Part shown: positions 53,972 through 64,000 of the stretch, in pieces
How the letters are laid out: the number at the start of each line of letters is the position of its first letter
Numbering within the stretch: position 1 is the first letter of the stretch
Assembly: GCA_947034885.2 (NCBI GenBank)
Contig: OX344755.2
Location: forward strand, 28,093,052 to 28,157,051
Reading direction: 5' to 3'
Source: Thuidium tamariscinum
Taxonomy: Eukaryota > Streptophyta > Bryopsida > Hypnales > Thuidiaceae
Length of the DNA stretch: 64,000 bases
Notes under the pieces: generated by a model
Seen by the model: only the letters and a program-made list of their open reading frames with translations
What the model was told of the DNA's origin: nothing
Database searches by the model: none
Position numbers and translations under genes: made by a program

Positions 53972-55331
53972 AGGCTCTTGAATGGTGTGCATTTTTGAAT
54001 TTTAATCGCATTGAATTTCACAGCATATTTTTTGTAGTAATTCTATAGAACTGAATTAGATATTACAATGTGATCACGTTGAATTTGTATTGCAACTGAG
54101 AAGTTTGCGCGTCTTGATATCAACTAAACACCTCGGAGATTTCCTCGGCCACGAGAGTAACTCCGTAGGCTCTTGAATGGTGTGCATTTTTGAATTTAAT
54201 CGCATTGAATTTCACAGCATATTTTTTGTAGTAATTCTATAGAACTGAATTAGATATTACAATGTGATCACGTTGAATTTGTATTGCAACTGAGAAGTTT
54301 GCGCGTCTTGATATCAACTAAACACCTCGGAGATTTCCTCGGCCACGAGAGTAACTCCGTAGGCTCTTGAATGGTGTGCATTTTTGAATTTAATCGCATT
54401 GAATTTCACAGCATATTTTTTGTAGTAATTCTATAGAACTGAATTAGATATTACAATGTGATCACGTTGAATTTGTATTGCAACTGAGAAGTTTGCGCGT
54501 CTTGATATCAACTAAACACCTCGGAGATTTCCTCGGCCACGAGAGTAACTCCGTAGGCTCTTGAATGGTGTGCATTTTTGAATTTAATCGCATTGAATTT
54601 CACAGCATATTTTTTGTAGTAATTCTATAGAACTGGATTAGATATTACAATGTGATCACGTTGAATTTGTATTGCAACTGAGAAGTTTGCGCGTCTTGAT
54701 ATCAACTAAACACCTCGGAGATTTCCTCGGCCACGAGAGTAACTCCGTAGGCTCTTGAATGGTGTGCATTTTTGAATTTAATCGCATTGAATTTCACAGC
54801 ATATTTTTTGTAGTAATTCTATAGAACTGGATTAGATATTACAATGTGATCACGTTGAATTTGTATTGCAACTGAGAAGTTTGCGCGTCTTGATATCAAC
54901 TAAACACCTCGGAGATTTCCTCGGCCACGAGAGTAACTCCGTAGGCTCTTGAATGGTGTGCATTTTTTGAATTTAATCGCATTGAATTTCACAGCATATT
55001 TTTTGTAGTAATTCTATAGAACTGAATTAGATATTACAATGTGATCACGTTGAATTTGTATTGCAACTGAGAAGTTTGCGCGTCTTGATATCAACTAAAC
55101 ACCTCGGAGATTTCCTCGGCCACGAGAGTAACTCCGTAGGCTCTTGAATGGTGTGCATTTTTGAATTTAATCGCATTGAATTTCACAGCATATTTTTTGT
55201 AGTAATTCTATAGAACTGAATTAGATATTACAATGTGATCACGTTGAATTTGTATTGCAACTGAGAAGTTTGCGCGTCTTGATATCAACTAAACACCTCG
55301 GAGATTTCCTCGGCCACGAGAGTAACTCCGT
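53972..55331. repeat. Domain C run 1: seven near-identical simple monomers
   Basis: Monomers start at 53972, 54167, 54361, 54555, 54749, 54943 and 55138. All carry tattgcaactgag, gcgcgtcttg, cacctcgg and ccacgagag. They differ almost only at gaatt/ggatt, apart from ttaatcgc in the first and one extra T in the sixth. Period-one tandem homogeneity like this is not seen in domains A or B. Confidence 0.85.
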
Positions 55332-56109
55332 AGGCTCTTGAATGGTGTGCATTTTTGAATTTAATCGCATTGAATTTCACAGCATATTTTCTGTAGTAAT
55401 TCTATAGAACTGGATTAGATATTACAATGTGATCACGTTGAATTTGTCTTGCAACTGAGAAGTTTACGCGTCTTGATATCAACTAAACAACGAGGAGATT
55501 TCCTCGGCCAGGAGAGTAACTCCGTAGGCTCTTGAATGGTGTGCATTTTTGAATTTTAATGGCATTGAATTTCACAGCATATTTTTTGTAGTAATTCTAT
55601 AGAACTGAATTAGATATTACAATGTGATCACGTTGAATTTGTATTGCAACTGAGAAGTTTGCGCGTCTTGATATCAACTAAACACCTCGGAGATTTCCTC
55701 GGCCACGAGAGTAACTCCGTAGGCTCTTGAATGGTGTGCATTTTTGAATTTAATCGCATTGAATTTCACAGCATATTTTTTGTAGTAATTCTATAGAACT
55801 GGATTAGATATTACAATGTGATCACGTTGAATTTGTCTTGCAACTGAGAAGTTTACGCGTCTTGATATCAACTAAACAACGAGGAGATTTCCCCGGCCAA
55901 GGGACCAACTCCGTAGGCTCTTGAATGGTGTGCATTTTTGAATTTTAATGGCATTGAATTTCACAGCATATTTTTTGTACTAATTCTATAGAACTGGATT
56001 AGATATTACAATGTGATCACGTTGAATTTGTCTTGCAACTGAGAAGTTTGCGCGTCTTGATATCAACTAAACACCTCGGAGATTTCCTCGGCCACGAGAG
56101 TAACTCCGT

Positions 56110-57273
56110 AGGCTCTTGAATGGTGTGCATTTTTGAATTTAATCGCATTGAATTTCACAGCATATTTTTTGTAGTAATTCTATAGAACTGAATTAGATAT
56201 TACAATGTGATCACGTTGAATTTGTATTGCAACTGAGAAGTTTGCGCGTCTTGATATCAACTAAACACCTCGGAGATTTCCTCGGCCACGAGAGTAACTC
56301 CGTAGGCTCTTGAATGGTGTGCATTTTTGAATTTAATCGCATTGAATTTCACAGCATATTTTTTGTAGTAATTCTATAGAACTGAATTAGATATTACAAT
56401 GTGATCACGTTGAATTTGTATTGCAACTGAGAAGTTTGCGCGTCTTGATATCAACTAAACACCTCGGAGATTTCCTCGGCCACGAGAGTAACTCCGTAGG
56501 CTCTTGAATGGTGTGCATTTTTGAATTTAATCGCATTGAATTTCACAGCATATTTTTTGTAGTAATTCTATAGAACTGGATTAGATATTACAATGTGATC
56601 ACGTTGAATTTGTATTGCAACTGAGAAGTTTGCGCGTCTTGATATCAACTAAACACCTCGGAGATTTCCTCGGCCACGAGAGTAACTCCGTAGGCTCTTG
56701 AATGGTGTGCATTTTTGAATTTAATCGCATTGAATTTCACAGCATATTTTTTGTAGTAATTCTATAGAACTGAATTAGATATTACAATGTGATCACGTTG
56801 AATTTGTATTGCAACTGAGAAGTTTGCGCGTCTTGATATCAACTAAACACCTCGGAGATTTCCTCGGCCACGAGAGTAACTCCGTAGGCTCTTGAATGGT
56901 GTGCATTTTTGAATTTAATCGCATTGAATTTCACAGCATATTTTTTGTAGTAATTCTATAGAACTGAATTAGATATTACAATGTGATCACGTTGAATTTG
57001 TATTGCAACTGAGAAGTTTACGCGTCTTGATATCAACTAAACACCTCGGAGATTTCCTCGGCCACGAGAGTAACTCCGTAGGCTCTTGAATGGTGTGCAT
57101 TTTTGAATTTAATCGCATTGAATTTCACAGCATATTTTTTGTAGTAATTCTATAGAACTGAATTAGATATTACAATGTGATCACGTTGAATTTGTATTGC
57201 AACTGAGAAGTTTGCGCGTCTTGATATCAACTAAACACCTCGGAGATTTCCTCGGCCACGAGAGTAACTCCGT
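56110..57273. repeat. Domain C run 2: six near-identical simple monomers
   Basis: Monomers at 56110, 56304, 56498, 56692, 56886 and 57080, each exactly 194 bp, with the same type as run 1. One copy has acgcg in place of gcgcg. After each run comes an acgcg-ccaggag copy and then a ggc-gaatt-tatt copy, so the two runs and their right flanks look like one duplicated block. Confidence 0.85.
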
Positions 57274-58247
57274 AGGCTCTTGAATGGTGTGCATTTTTGA
57301 ATTTAATCGCATTGAATTTCACAGCATATTTTTTGTAGTAATTCTATAGAACTGGATTAGATATTACAATGTGATCACGTTGAATTTGTCTTGCAACTGA
57401 GAAGTTTACGCGTCTTGATATCAACTAAACACCTCGGAGATTTCCTCGGCCAGGAGAGTAACTCCGTAGGCTCTTGAATGGTGTGCATTTTTGAATTTTA
57501 ATGGCATTGAATTTCACAGCATATTTTTTGTAGTAATTCTATAGAACTGAATTAGATATTACAATGTGATCACGTTGAATTTGTATTGCAACTGAGAAGT
57601 TTGCGCGTCTTGATATCAACTAAACACCTCGGAGATTTCCTCGGCCACGAGAGTAACTCCGTAGGCTCTTGAATGGTGTGCATTTTTGAATTTTAATGGC
57701 ATTGAATTTCACAGCATATTTTTTGTAGTAATTCTATAGAACTGGATTAGATATTACAATGTGATCACGTTGAATTTGTCTTGCAACTGAGAAGTTTACG
57801 CGTCTTGATATCAACTAAACAACGAGGAGATTTCCCCGGCCAAGGGACCAACTCCGTAGGCTCTTGAATGGTGTGCATTTTTGAATTTTAATGGCATTGA
57901 ATCTCACAGCATATTTTTTGTAGTAATTCTATAGAACTGGATTAGATATTACAATGTGATCACGTTGAATTTGTCTTGCAACTGAGAAGTTTACGCGTCT
58001 TGATATCAACTAAACAACGAGGAGATTTCCCCGGCCAAGGGACCAACTCCGTAGGCTCTTGAATGGTGTGCATTTTTGAATTTTAATGGCATTGAATCTC
58101 ACAGCATATTTTTTGTAGTAATTCTATAGAACTGGATTAGATATTACAATGTGATCACGTTGAATTTGTCTTGCAACTAAGAAGTTTGCGCATCTCGATA
58201 TCAACTAAACAACGAGGAGATTTCCCCGGCCAAGAGACCAACTCCGT

Positions 58248-58441
58248 AGGCTCTTGAATGGTGTGCATTTTTGAATTTAATCGCATTGAATTTTACAGCA
58301 TATTTTTTGTAGTAATTCTATAGAACTGGATTATATATTACAATGTGATCACGTTGAATTTGTATTGCAACTGAGAAGTTTGCGCGTCTTGATATCAACT
58401 AAACACCTCGGAGATTTCCTCGGCCACGAGAGTAACTCCGT
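58248..58441. repeat. Chimeric monomer at the start of domain D
   Basis: One 194-bp copy combines ttttac (otherwise with caacaagg ends), ggattatatatt (the domain B landmark, otherwise in ggc copies) and tattgcaactgag with gcgcg, cacctcgg and ccacgag (domain C type). The next copy (58442) is also odd, with the short T-run joined to ggc. Confidence 0.75.
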
Positions 58442-60582
58442 AGGCTCTTGAATGGTGTGCATTTTTGAATTTAATGGCATTGAATTTCACAGCATATTTT
58501 TTGTAGTAATTCTATAGAACTGGATTAGATATTACAATGTGATCACGTTGAATTTGTCTTGCAACTGAGAAGTTTACGCGTCTTGATATCAACTAAACAA
58601 CGAGGAGATTTCCTCGGCCAGGAGAGTAACTCCGTAGGCTCTTGAATGGTGTGCATTTTTGAATTTTAATCGCATTGAATTTCACAGCATATTTTTTGTA
58701 GTAATTCTATAGAACTGGATTAGATATTACAATGTGATCACGTTGAATTTGTCTTGCAACTGAGAAGTTTACGCGTCTTGATATCAACTAAACAACGAGG
58801 AGATTTCCCCGGCCAAGGGACCAACTCCGTAGGCTCTTGAATGGTGTGCATTTTTGAATTTTAATGGCATTGAATTTCACAGCATATTTTTTGTAGTAAT
58901 TCTATAGAACTGGATTAGATATTACAATGTGATCACGTTGAATTTGTCTTGCAACTAAGAAGTTTGCGCGTCTCGATATCAACTAAACAACGAGGAGATT
59001 TCCCCGGCCAAGAGACCAACTCCGTAGGCTCTTGAATGGTGTGCATTTTTGAATTTAATCGCATTGAATTTTACAGCATATTTTTTGTAGTAATTCTATA
59101 GAACTGGATTAGATATTACAATGTGATCACGTTGAATTTGTCTTGCAACTGAGAAGTTTACGCGTCTTGATATCAACTAAACAACAAGGAGATTTCCCCG
59201 GCCAAGAGACCAACTCTGTAGGCTCTTGAATGGTGTGCATTTTTGAATTTTAATGGCATTGAATTTCACAGCATATTTTTTGTAGTAATTCTATAGAACT
59301 GGATTAGATATTACAATGTGATCGTTTTGAATTTGTCTTGCAACTGAGAAGTTTGCGCGTCTTGATATCAACTAAACAACGAGGAGATTTCCCCGGCCAA
59401 GGGACCAACTCCGTAGGCTCTTGAATGGTGTGCATTTTTGAATTTAATCGCATTGAATTTCACAGCATATTTTTTGTAGTAATTCTATAGAACTGGATTA
59501 GATATTACAATGTGATCACGTTGAATTTGTCTTGCAACTGAGAAGTTTGCGCGTCTTGATATCAACTAAACAACGAGGAGATTTCCCCGGCCAAGGGACC
59601 AACTCCGTAGGCTCTTGAATGGTGTGCATTTTTGAATTTTAATGGCATTGAATCTCACAGCATATTTTTTGTAGTAATTCTATAGAACTGGATTAGATAT
59701 TACAATGTGATCACGTTGAATTTGTCTTGCAACTAAGAAGTTTGCGCGTCTCGATATCAACTAAACAACGAGGAGATTTCCCCGGCCAAGAGACCAACTC
59801 CGTAGGCTCTTGAATGGTGTGCATTTTTGAATTTTAATGGCATTGAATTTCACAGCATATTTTTTGTAGTAATTCTATAGAACTGGATTATATATTACAA
59901 TGTGATCACGTTGAATTTGTCTTGCAACTGAGAAGTTTGCGCGTCTTGATATCAACTAAACACCTCGGAGATTTCCTCGGCCACGAGAGTAACTCCGTAG
60001 GCTCTTGAATGGTGTGCATTTTTGAATTTTAATGGCATTGAATCTCACAGCATATTTTTTGTAGTAATTCTATAGAACTGGATTAGATATTACAATGTGA
60101 TCACGATGAATTTGTCTTGCAACTAAGAAGTTTGCGCGTCTCGATATCAACTAAACAACGAGGAGATTTCCCCGGCCAAGAGACCAACTCCGTAGGCTCT
60201 TGAATGGTGTGCATTTTTGAATTTAATCGCATTGAATTTCACAGCATATTTTTTGTAGTAATTCTATAGAACTGGATTAGATATTACAATGTGATCACGT
60301 TGAATTTGTCTTGCAACTGAGAAGTTTACGCGTCTTGATATCAACTAAACAACAAGGAGATTTCCCCGGCCAAGAGACCAACTCTGTAGGCTCTTGAATG
60401 GTGTGCATTTTTGAATTTTAATGGCATTGAATTTCACAGCATATTTTTTGTAGTAATTCTATAGAACTGGATTAGATATTACAATGTGATCGTTTTGAAT
60501 TTGTCTTGCAACTGAGAAGTTTGCGCGTCTTGATATCAACTAAACAACGAGGAGATTTCCCCGGCCAAGGGACCAACTCCGT

Positions 60583-61361
60583 AGGCTCTTGAATGGTGTG
60601 CATTTTTCAATTTTAATGGCATTGAATCTCACAGCATATTTTTTGTAGTAATTCTATAGAACTGGATTAGATATTACAATGTGATCACGTTGAATTTGTC
60701 TTGCAACTGAGAAGTTTACGCGTCTTGATATCAACTAAACAACGAGGAGATTTCCCCGGCCAAGGGACCAACTCCGTAGGCTCTTGAATGGTGTGCATTT
60801 TTGAATTTTAATGGCATTGAATCTCACAGCATATTTTTTGTAGTAATTCTATAGAACTGGATTAGATATTACAATGTGATCGTTTTGAATTTGTCTTGCA
60901 ACTGAGAAGTTTGCGCGTCTTGATATCAACTAAACAACGAGGAGATTTCCCCGGCCAAGAGACCAACTCCGTAGGCTCTTGAATGGTGTGCATTTTTGAA
61001 TTTAATCGCATTGAATTTTACAGCATATTTTTTGTAGTAATTCTATAGAACTGGATTAGATATTACAATGTGATCACGTTGAATTTGTCTTGCAACTGAG
61101 AAGTTTACGCGTCTTGATATCAACTAAACAACAAGGAGATTTCCCCGGCCAAGAGACCAACTCCGTAGGCTCTTGAATGGTGTGCATTTTTGAATTTTAA
61201 TGGCATTGAATTTCACAGCATATTTTTTGTAGTAATTCTATAGAACTGGATTAGATATTACAATGTGATCGTTTTGAATTTGTCTTGCAACTGAGAAGTT
61301 TGCGCGTCTTGATATCAACTAAACAACGAGGAGATTTCCCCGGCCAAGGGACCAACTCCGT
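60583..61361. repeat. Domain D 4-monomer unit, copy 1 (779 bp)
   Basis: Order: tttttcaatttt with tctcac; tctcac with gatcgttttg; ttttac with caacaagg; gatcgttttg with aagggacc. It repeats immediately at 61362 and again at 62725. Confidence 0.8.
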
Positions 61362-62140
61362 AGGCTCTTGAATGGTGTGCATTTTTCAATTTTAATGGCA
61401 TTGAATCTCACAGCATATTTTTTGTAGTAATTCTATAGAACTGGATTAGATATTACAATGTGATCACGTTGAATTTGTCTTGCAACTGAGAAGTTTACGC
61501 GTCTTGATATCAACTAAACAACGAGGAGATTTCCCCGGCCAAGGGACCAACTCCGTAGGCTCTTGAATGGTGTGCATTTTTGAATTTTAATGGCATTGAA
61601 TCTCACAGCATATTTTTTGTAGTAATTCTATAGAACTGGATTAGATATTACAATGTGATCGTTTTGAATTTGTCTTGCAACTGAGAAGTTTGCGCGTCTC
61701 GATATCAACTAAACAACGAGGAGATTTCCCCGGCCAAGAGACCAACTCCGTAGGCTCTTGAATGGTGTGCATTTTTGAATTTAATCGCATTGAATTTTAC
61801 AGCATATTTTTTGTAGTAATTCTATAGAACTGGATTAGATATTACAATGTGATCACGTTGAATTTGTCTTGCAACTGAGAAGTTTACGCGTCTTGATATC
61901 AACTAAACAACAAGGAGATTTCCCCGGCCAAGAGACCAACTCCGTAGGCTCTTGAATGGTGTGCATTTTTGAATTTTAATGGCATTGAATTTCACAGCAT
62001 ATTTTTTGTAGTAATTCTATAGAACTGGATTAGATATTACAATGTGATCACGTTGAATTTGTCTTGCAACTGAGAAGTTTGCGCGTCTTGATATCAACTA
62101 AACAACGAGGAGATTTCCCCGGCCAAGGGACCAACTCCGT
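61362..62140. repeat. Domain D 4-monomer unit, copy 2 (779 bp)
   Basis: Tandem duplicate of 60583-61361. Its second monomer has gtctcg instead of gtcttg, and its fourth has cacg in place of cgtt. Confidence 0.8.
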
Positions 62141-62724
62141 AGGCTCTTGAATGGTGTGCATTTTTGAATTTTAATGGCATTGAATTTCACAGCATATTTT
62201 TTGTAGTAATTCTATAGAACTGGATTAGATATTACAATGTGATCACGATGAATTTGTCTTGCAACTAAGAAGTTTGCGCGTCTCGATATCAACTAAACAA
62301 CGAGGAGATTTCCCCGGCCAAGAGACCAACTCCGTAGGCTCTTGAATGGTGTGCATTTTTGAATTTAATCGCATTGAATTTCACAGCATATTTTTTGTAG
62401 TAATTCTATAGAACTGGATTAGATATTACAATGTGATCACGTTGAATTTGTCTTGCAACTGAGAAGTTTACGCGTCTTGATATCAACTAAACAACAAGGA
62501 GATTTCCCCGGCCAAGAGACCAACTCTGTAGGCTCTTGAATGGTGTGCATTTTTGAATTTTAATGGCATTGAATTTCACAGCATATTTTTTGTAGTAATT
62601 CTATAGAACTGGATTAGATATTACAATGTGATCGTTTTGAATTTGTCTTGCAACTGAGAAGTTTGCGCGTCTTGATATCAACTAAACAACGAGGAGATTT
62701 CCCCGGCCAAGGGACCAACTCCGT

Positions 62725-63503
62725 AGGCTCTTGAATGGTGTGCATTTTTCAATTTTAATGGCATTGAATCTCACAGCATATTTTTTGTAGTAATTCTATA
62801 GAACTGGATTAGATATTACAATGTGATCACGTTGAATTTGTCTTGCAACTGAGAAGTTTACGCGTCTTGATATCAACTAAACAACGAGGAGATTTCCCCG
62901 GCCAAGGGACCAACTCCGTAGGCTCTTGAATGGTGTGCATTTTTGAATTTTAATGGCATTGAATCTCACAGCATATTTTTTGTAGTAATTCTATAGAACT
63001 GGATTAGATATTACAATGTGATCGTTTTGAATTTGTCTTGCAACTGAGAAGTTTGCGCGTCTCGATATCAACTAAACAACGAGGAGATTTCCCCGGCCAA
63101 GAGACCAACTCCGTAGGCTCTTGAATGGTGTGCATTTTTGAATTTAATCGCATTGAATTTTAAAGCATATTTTTTGTAGTAATTCTATAGAACTGGATTA
63201 GATATTACAATGTGATCACGTTGAATTTGTCTTGCAACTGAGAAGTTTACGCGTCTTGATATCAACTAAACAACAAGGAGATTTCCCCGGCCAAGAGACC
63301 AACTCCGTAGGCTCTTGAATGGTGTGCATTTTTGAATTTTAATGGCATTGAATTTCACAGCATATTTTTTGTAGTAATTCTATAGAACTGGATTAGATAT
63401 TACAATGTGATCGTTTTGAATTTGTCTTGCAACTGAGAAGTTTGCGCGTCTTGATATCAACTAAACAACGAGGAGATTTCCCCGGCCAAGGGACCAACTC
63501 CGT
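62725..63503. repeat. Domain D 4-monomer unit, copy 3 (779 bp)
   Basis: Third copy, separated from the second by three monomers. It shares gtctcg with copy 2 and cgtt in the fourth monomer with copy 1. There is a private taaagc instead of tacagc at 63163. Confidence 0.8.
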
Positions 63504-64000
63504 AGGCTCTTGAATGGTGTGCATTTTTGAATTTTAATGGCATTGAATTTCACAGCATATTTTTTGTAGTAATTCTATAGAACTGGATTATATATTACAA
63601 TGTGATCACGTTGAATTTGTCTTGCAACTGAGAAGTTTGCGCGTCTTGATATCAACTAAACACCTCGGAGATTTCCTCGGCCACGAGAGTAACTCCGTAG
63701 GCTCTTGAATGGTGTGCATTTTTGAATTTTAATGGCATTGAATCTCACAGCATATTTTTTGTAGTAATTCTATAGAACTGGATTAGATATTACAATGTGA
63801 TCACGATGAATTTGTCTTGCAACTAAGAAGTTTGCGCGTCTCGATATCAACTAAACAACGAGGAGATTTCCCCGGCCAAGAGACCAACTCCGTAGGCTCT
63901 TGAATGGTGTGCATTTTTGAATTTAATCGCATTGAATTTCACAGCATATTTTTTGTAGTAATTCTATAGAACTGGATTAGATATTACAATGTGATCACGT

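Larger units (their letters stand above)
1..64000. repeat. Tandem satellite DNA array, 194/195-bp monomer, about 328 copies
   Basis: The start motif aggctcttgaatgg recurs every 194 or 195 bp from base 1 to the end (for example 1, 195, 389, 584, 779). All copies point the same way. No unique sequence, transposon or inversion interrupts them; the only break is the N run at 12230-12429. Copies differ at roughly a dozen recurrent sites, with few private changes. The one-base length difference lies mainly in a T-run near monomer position 40 (taatcgc in 194-bp copies, ttaatcgc or ttaatggc in 195-bp copies). Stops occur throughout and no plausible coding frame exists. Known of such DNA: long homogeneous arrays with higher-order order form centromeric or pericentromeric heterochromatin. 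Which of these applies is inference. I do not recognise the satellite family. Confidence 0.98.
57663..64000. repeat. Domain D: B-like monomers with a 4-monomer unit
   Basis: The tctcac, ttttac-caacaagg, gatcgttttg and ggattatatatt types return. New marks are tttttcaatttt (60608, 61387, 62750) and gatcacgatg (60101, 62243, 63801). The landmark-plus-gatcacgatg pair recurs after 3700 bp (59804 and 63504), equal to 19 monomers. The array continues past the window end. Confidence 0.8.

Noticed and set aside
1-64000. Regular repeats resembling a CRISPR array
   Set aside because: The repeat is the whole 194/195-bp period with no unique spacers, and no cas-like gene is present.
1-64000. CENP-B box in the monomer
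   Set aside because: I looked for the TTCG....A..CGGG core on both strands. The few ttcg words (in the ttttttcggcc monomer) lack the rest, and the cccgg words lack the partner half.
1-64000. Tandem 5S rRNA, tRNA or snRNA gene units
   Set aside because: Period and orientation would allow it, but I recognise no A/C-box or A/B-box promoter, no cloverleaf and no rRNA-like core in the monomer.
1-64000. Transposon ends or long terminal repeats
   Set aside because: No monomer is interrupted, no inverted termini or target duplications are seen, and every base can be assigned to the satellite period.

Overview
The whole window is one uninterrupted head-to-tail satellite DNA array. A monomer of 194 or 195 bp (about 37% G+C by hand count of the first copy) is repeated roughly 328 times, always in the same orientation. 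The only break is a run of exactly 200 N at 12230-12429. I see no protein gene, tRNA, rRNA, transposon, CRISPR array or unique sequence. The only long open frames run through the N block. This is eukaryotic constitutive heterochromatin, most likely centromeric or pericentromeric. Nothing in the monomer lets me name the species or clade. A 200-N gap looks like the fixed placeholder of a Hi-C scaffolder in a long-read assembly.

The monomers are not random copies. They fall into recurring variant types defined by linked sites: the T-run and following cgc/ggc near monomer position 40; tttcac, tctcac or ttttac; ggatt, gaatt or ggattatat; cacg, cgtt or catg; tatt or cttg; gcgcg or acgcg; cacctcgg or caacgagg; and the last 25 bp. 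The types occur in fixed orders, so the array is built of nested higher-order repeats (HORs).

Layout. Domain A (1-25149): HORs ending in a distinctive 'ttttttcggcc' monomer, in units of 13 (2528 bp, three exact-length copies), 20, 12, 7 and 5 monomers. Transition (25150-29428): contains an 8-monomer, 1557-bp duplication. Domain B (29429-53388): marked by a 'ggattatatatt' monomer, with units of 16, 10, 10, 16, 12, 12, 6, 12, 12 and 13 monomers. A 12-monomer unit of fixed order occurs three times, and a 10-monomer unit (1948 bp) twice in tandem. Domain C (53972-57662): two runs of nearly identical simple 194-bp monomers, a locally homogenised or young block. Domain D (57663-64000): B-like types plus a 4-monomer (779 bp) unit and a 19-monomer spacing.

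Assembly notes. The first ~3.8 kb to the right of the gap (12430-~16250) carries about 28 small indels and one 30-bp deletion, while the other ~60 kb is almost free of indels. The last ~8.64 kb before the gap is collinear, monomer by monomer, with the first ~8.62 kb after it. The join may therefore contain a redundant contig overlap or a haplotypic duplicate. I found no new gene system here. The interest lies in the HOR architecture and in the assembly join.
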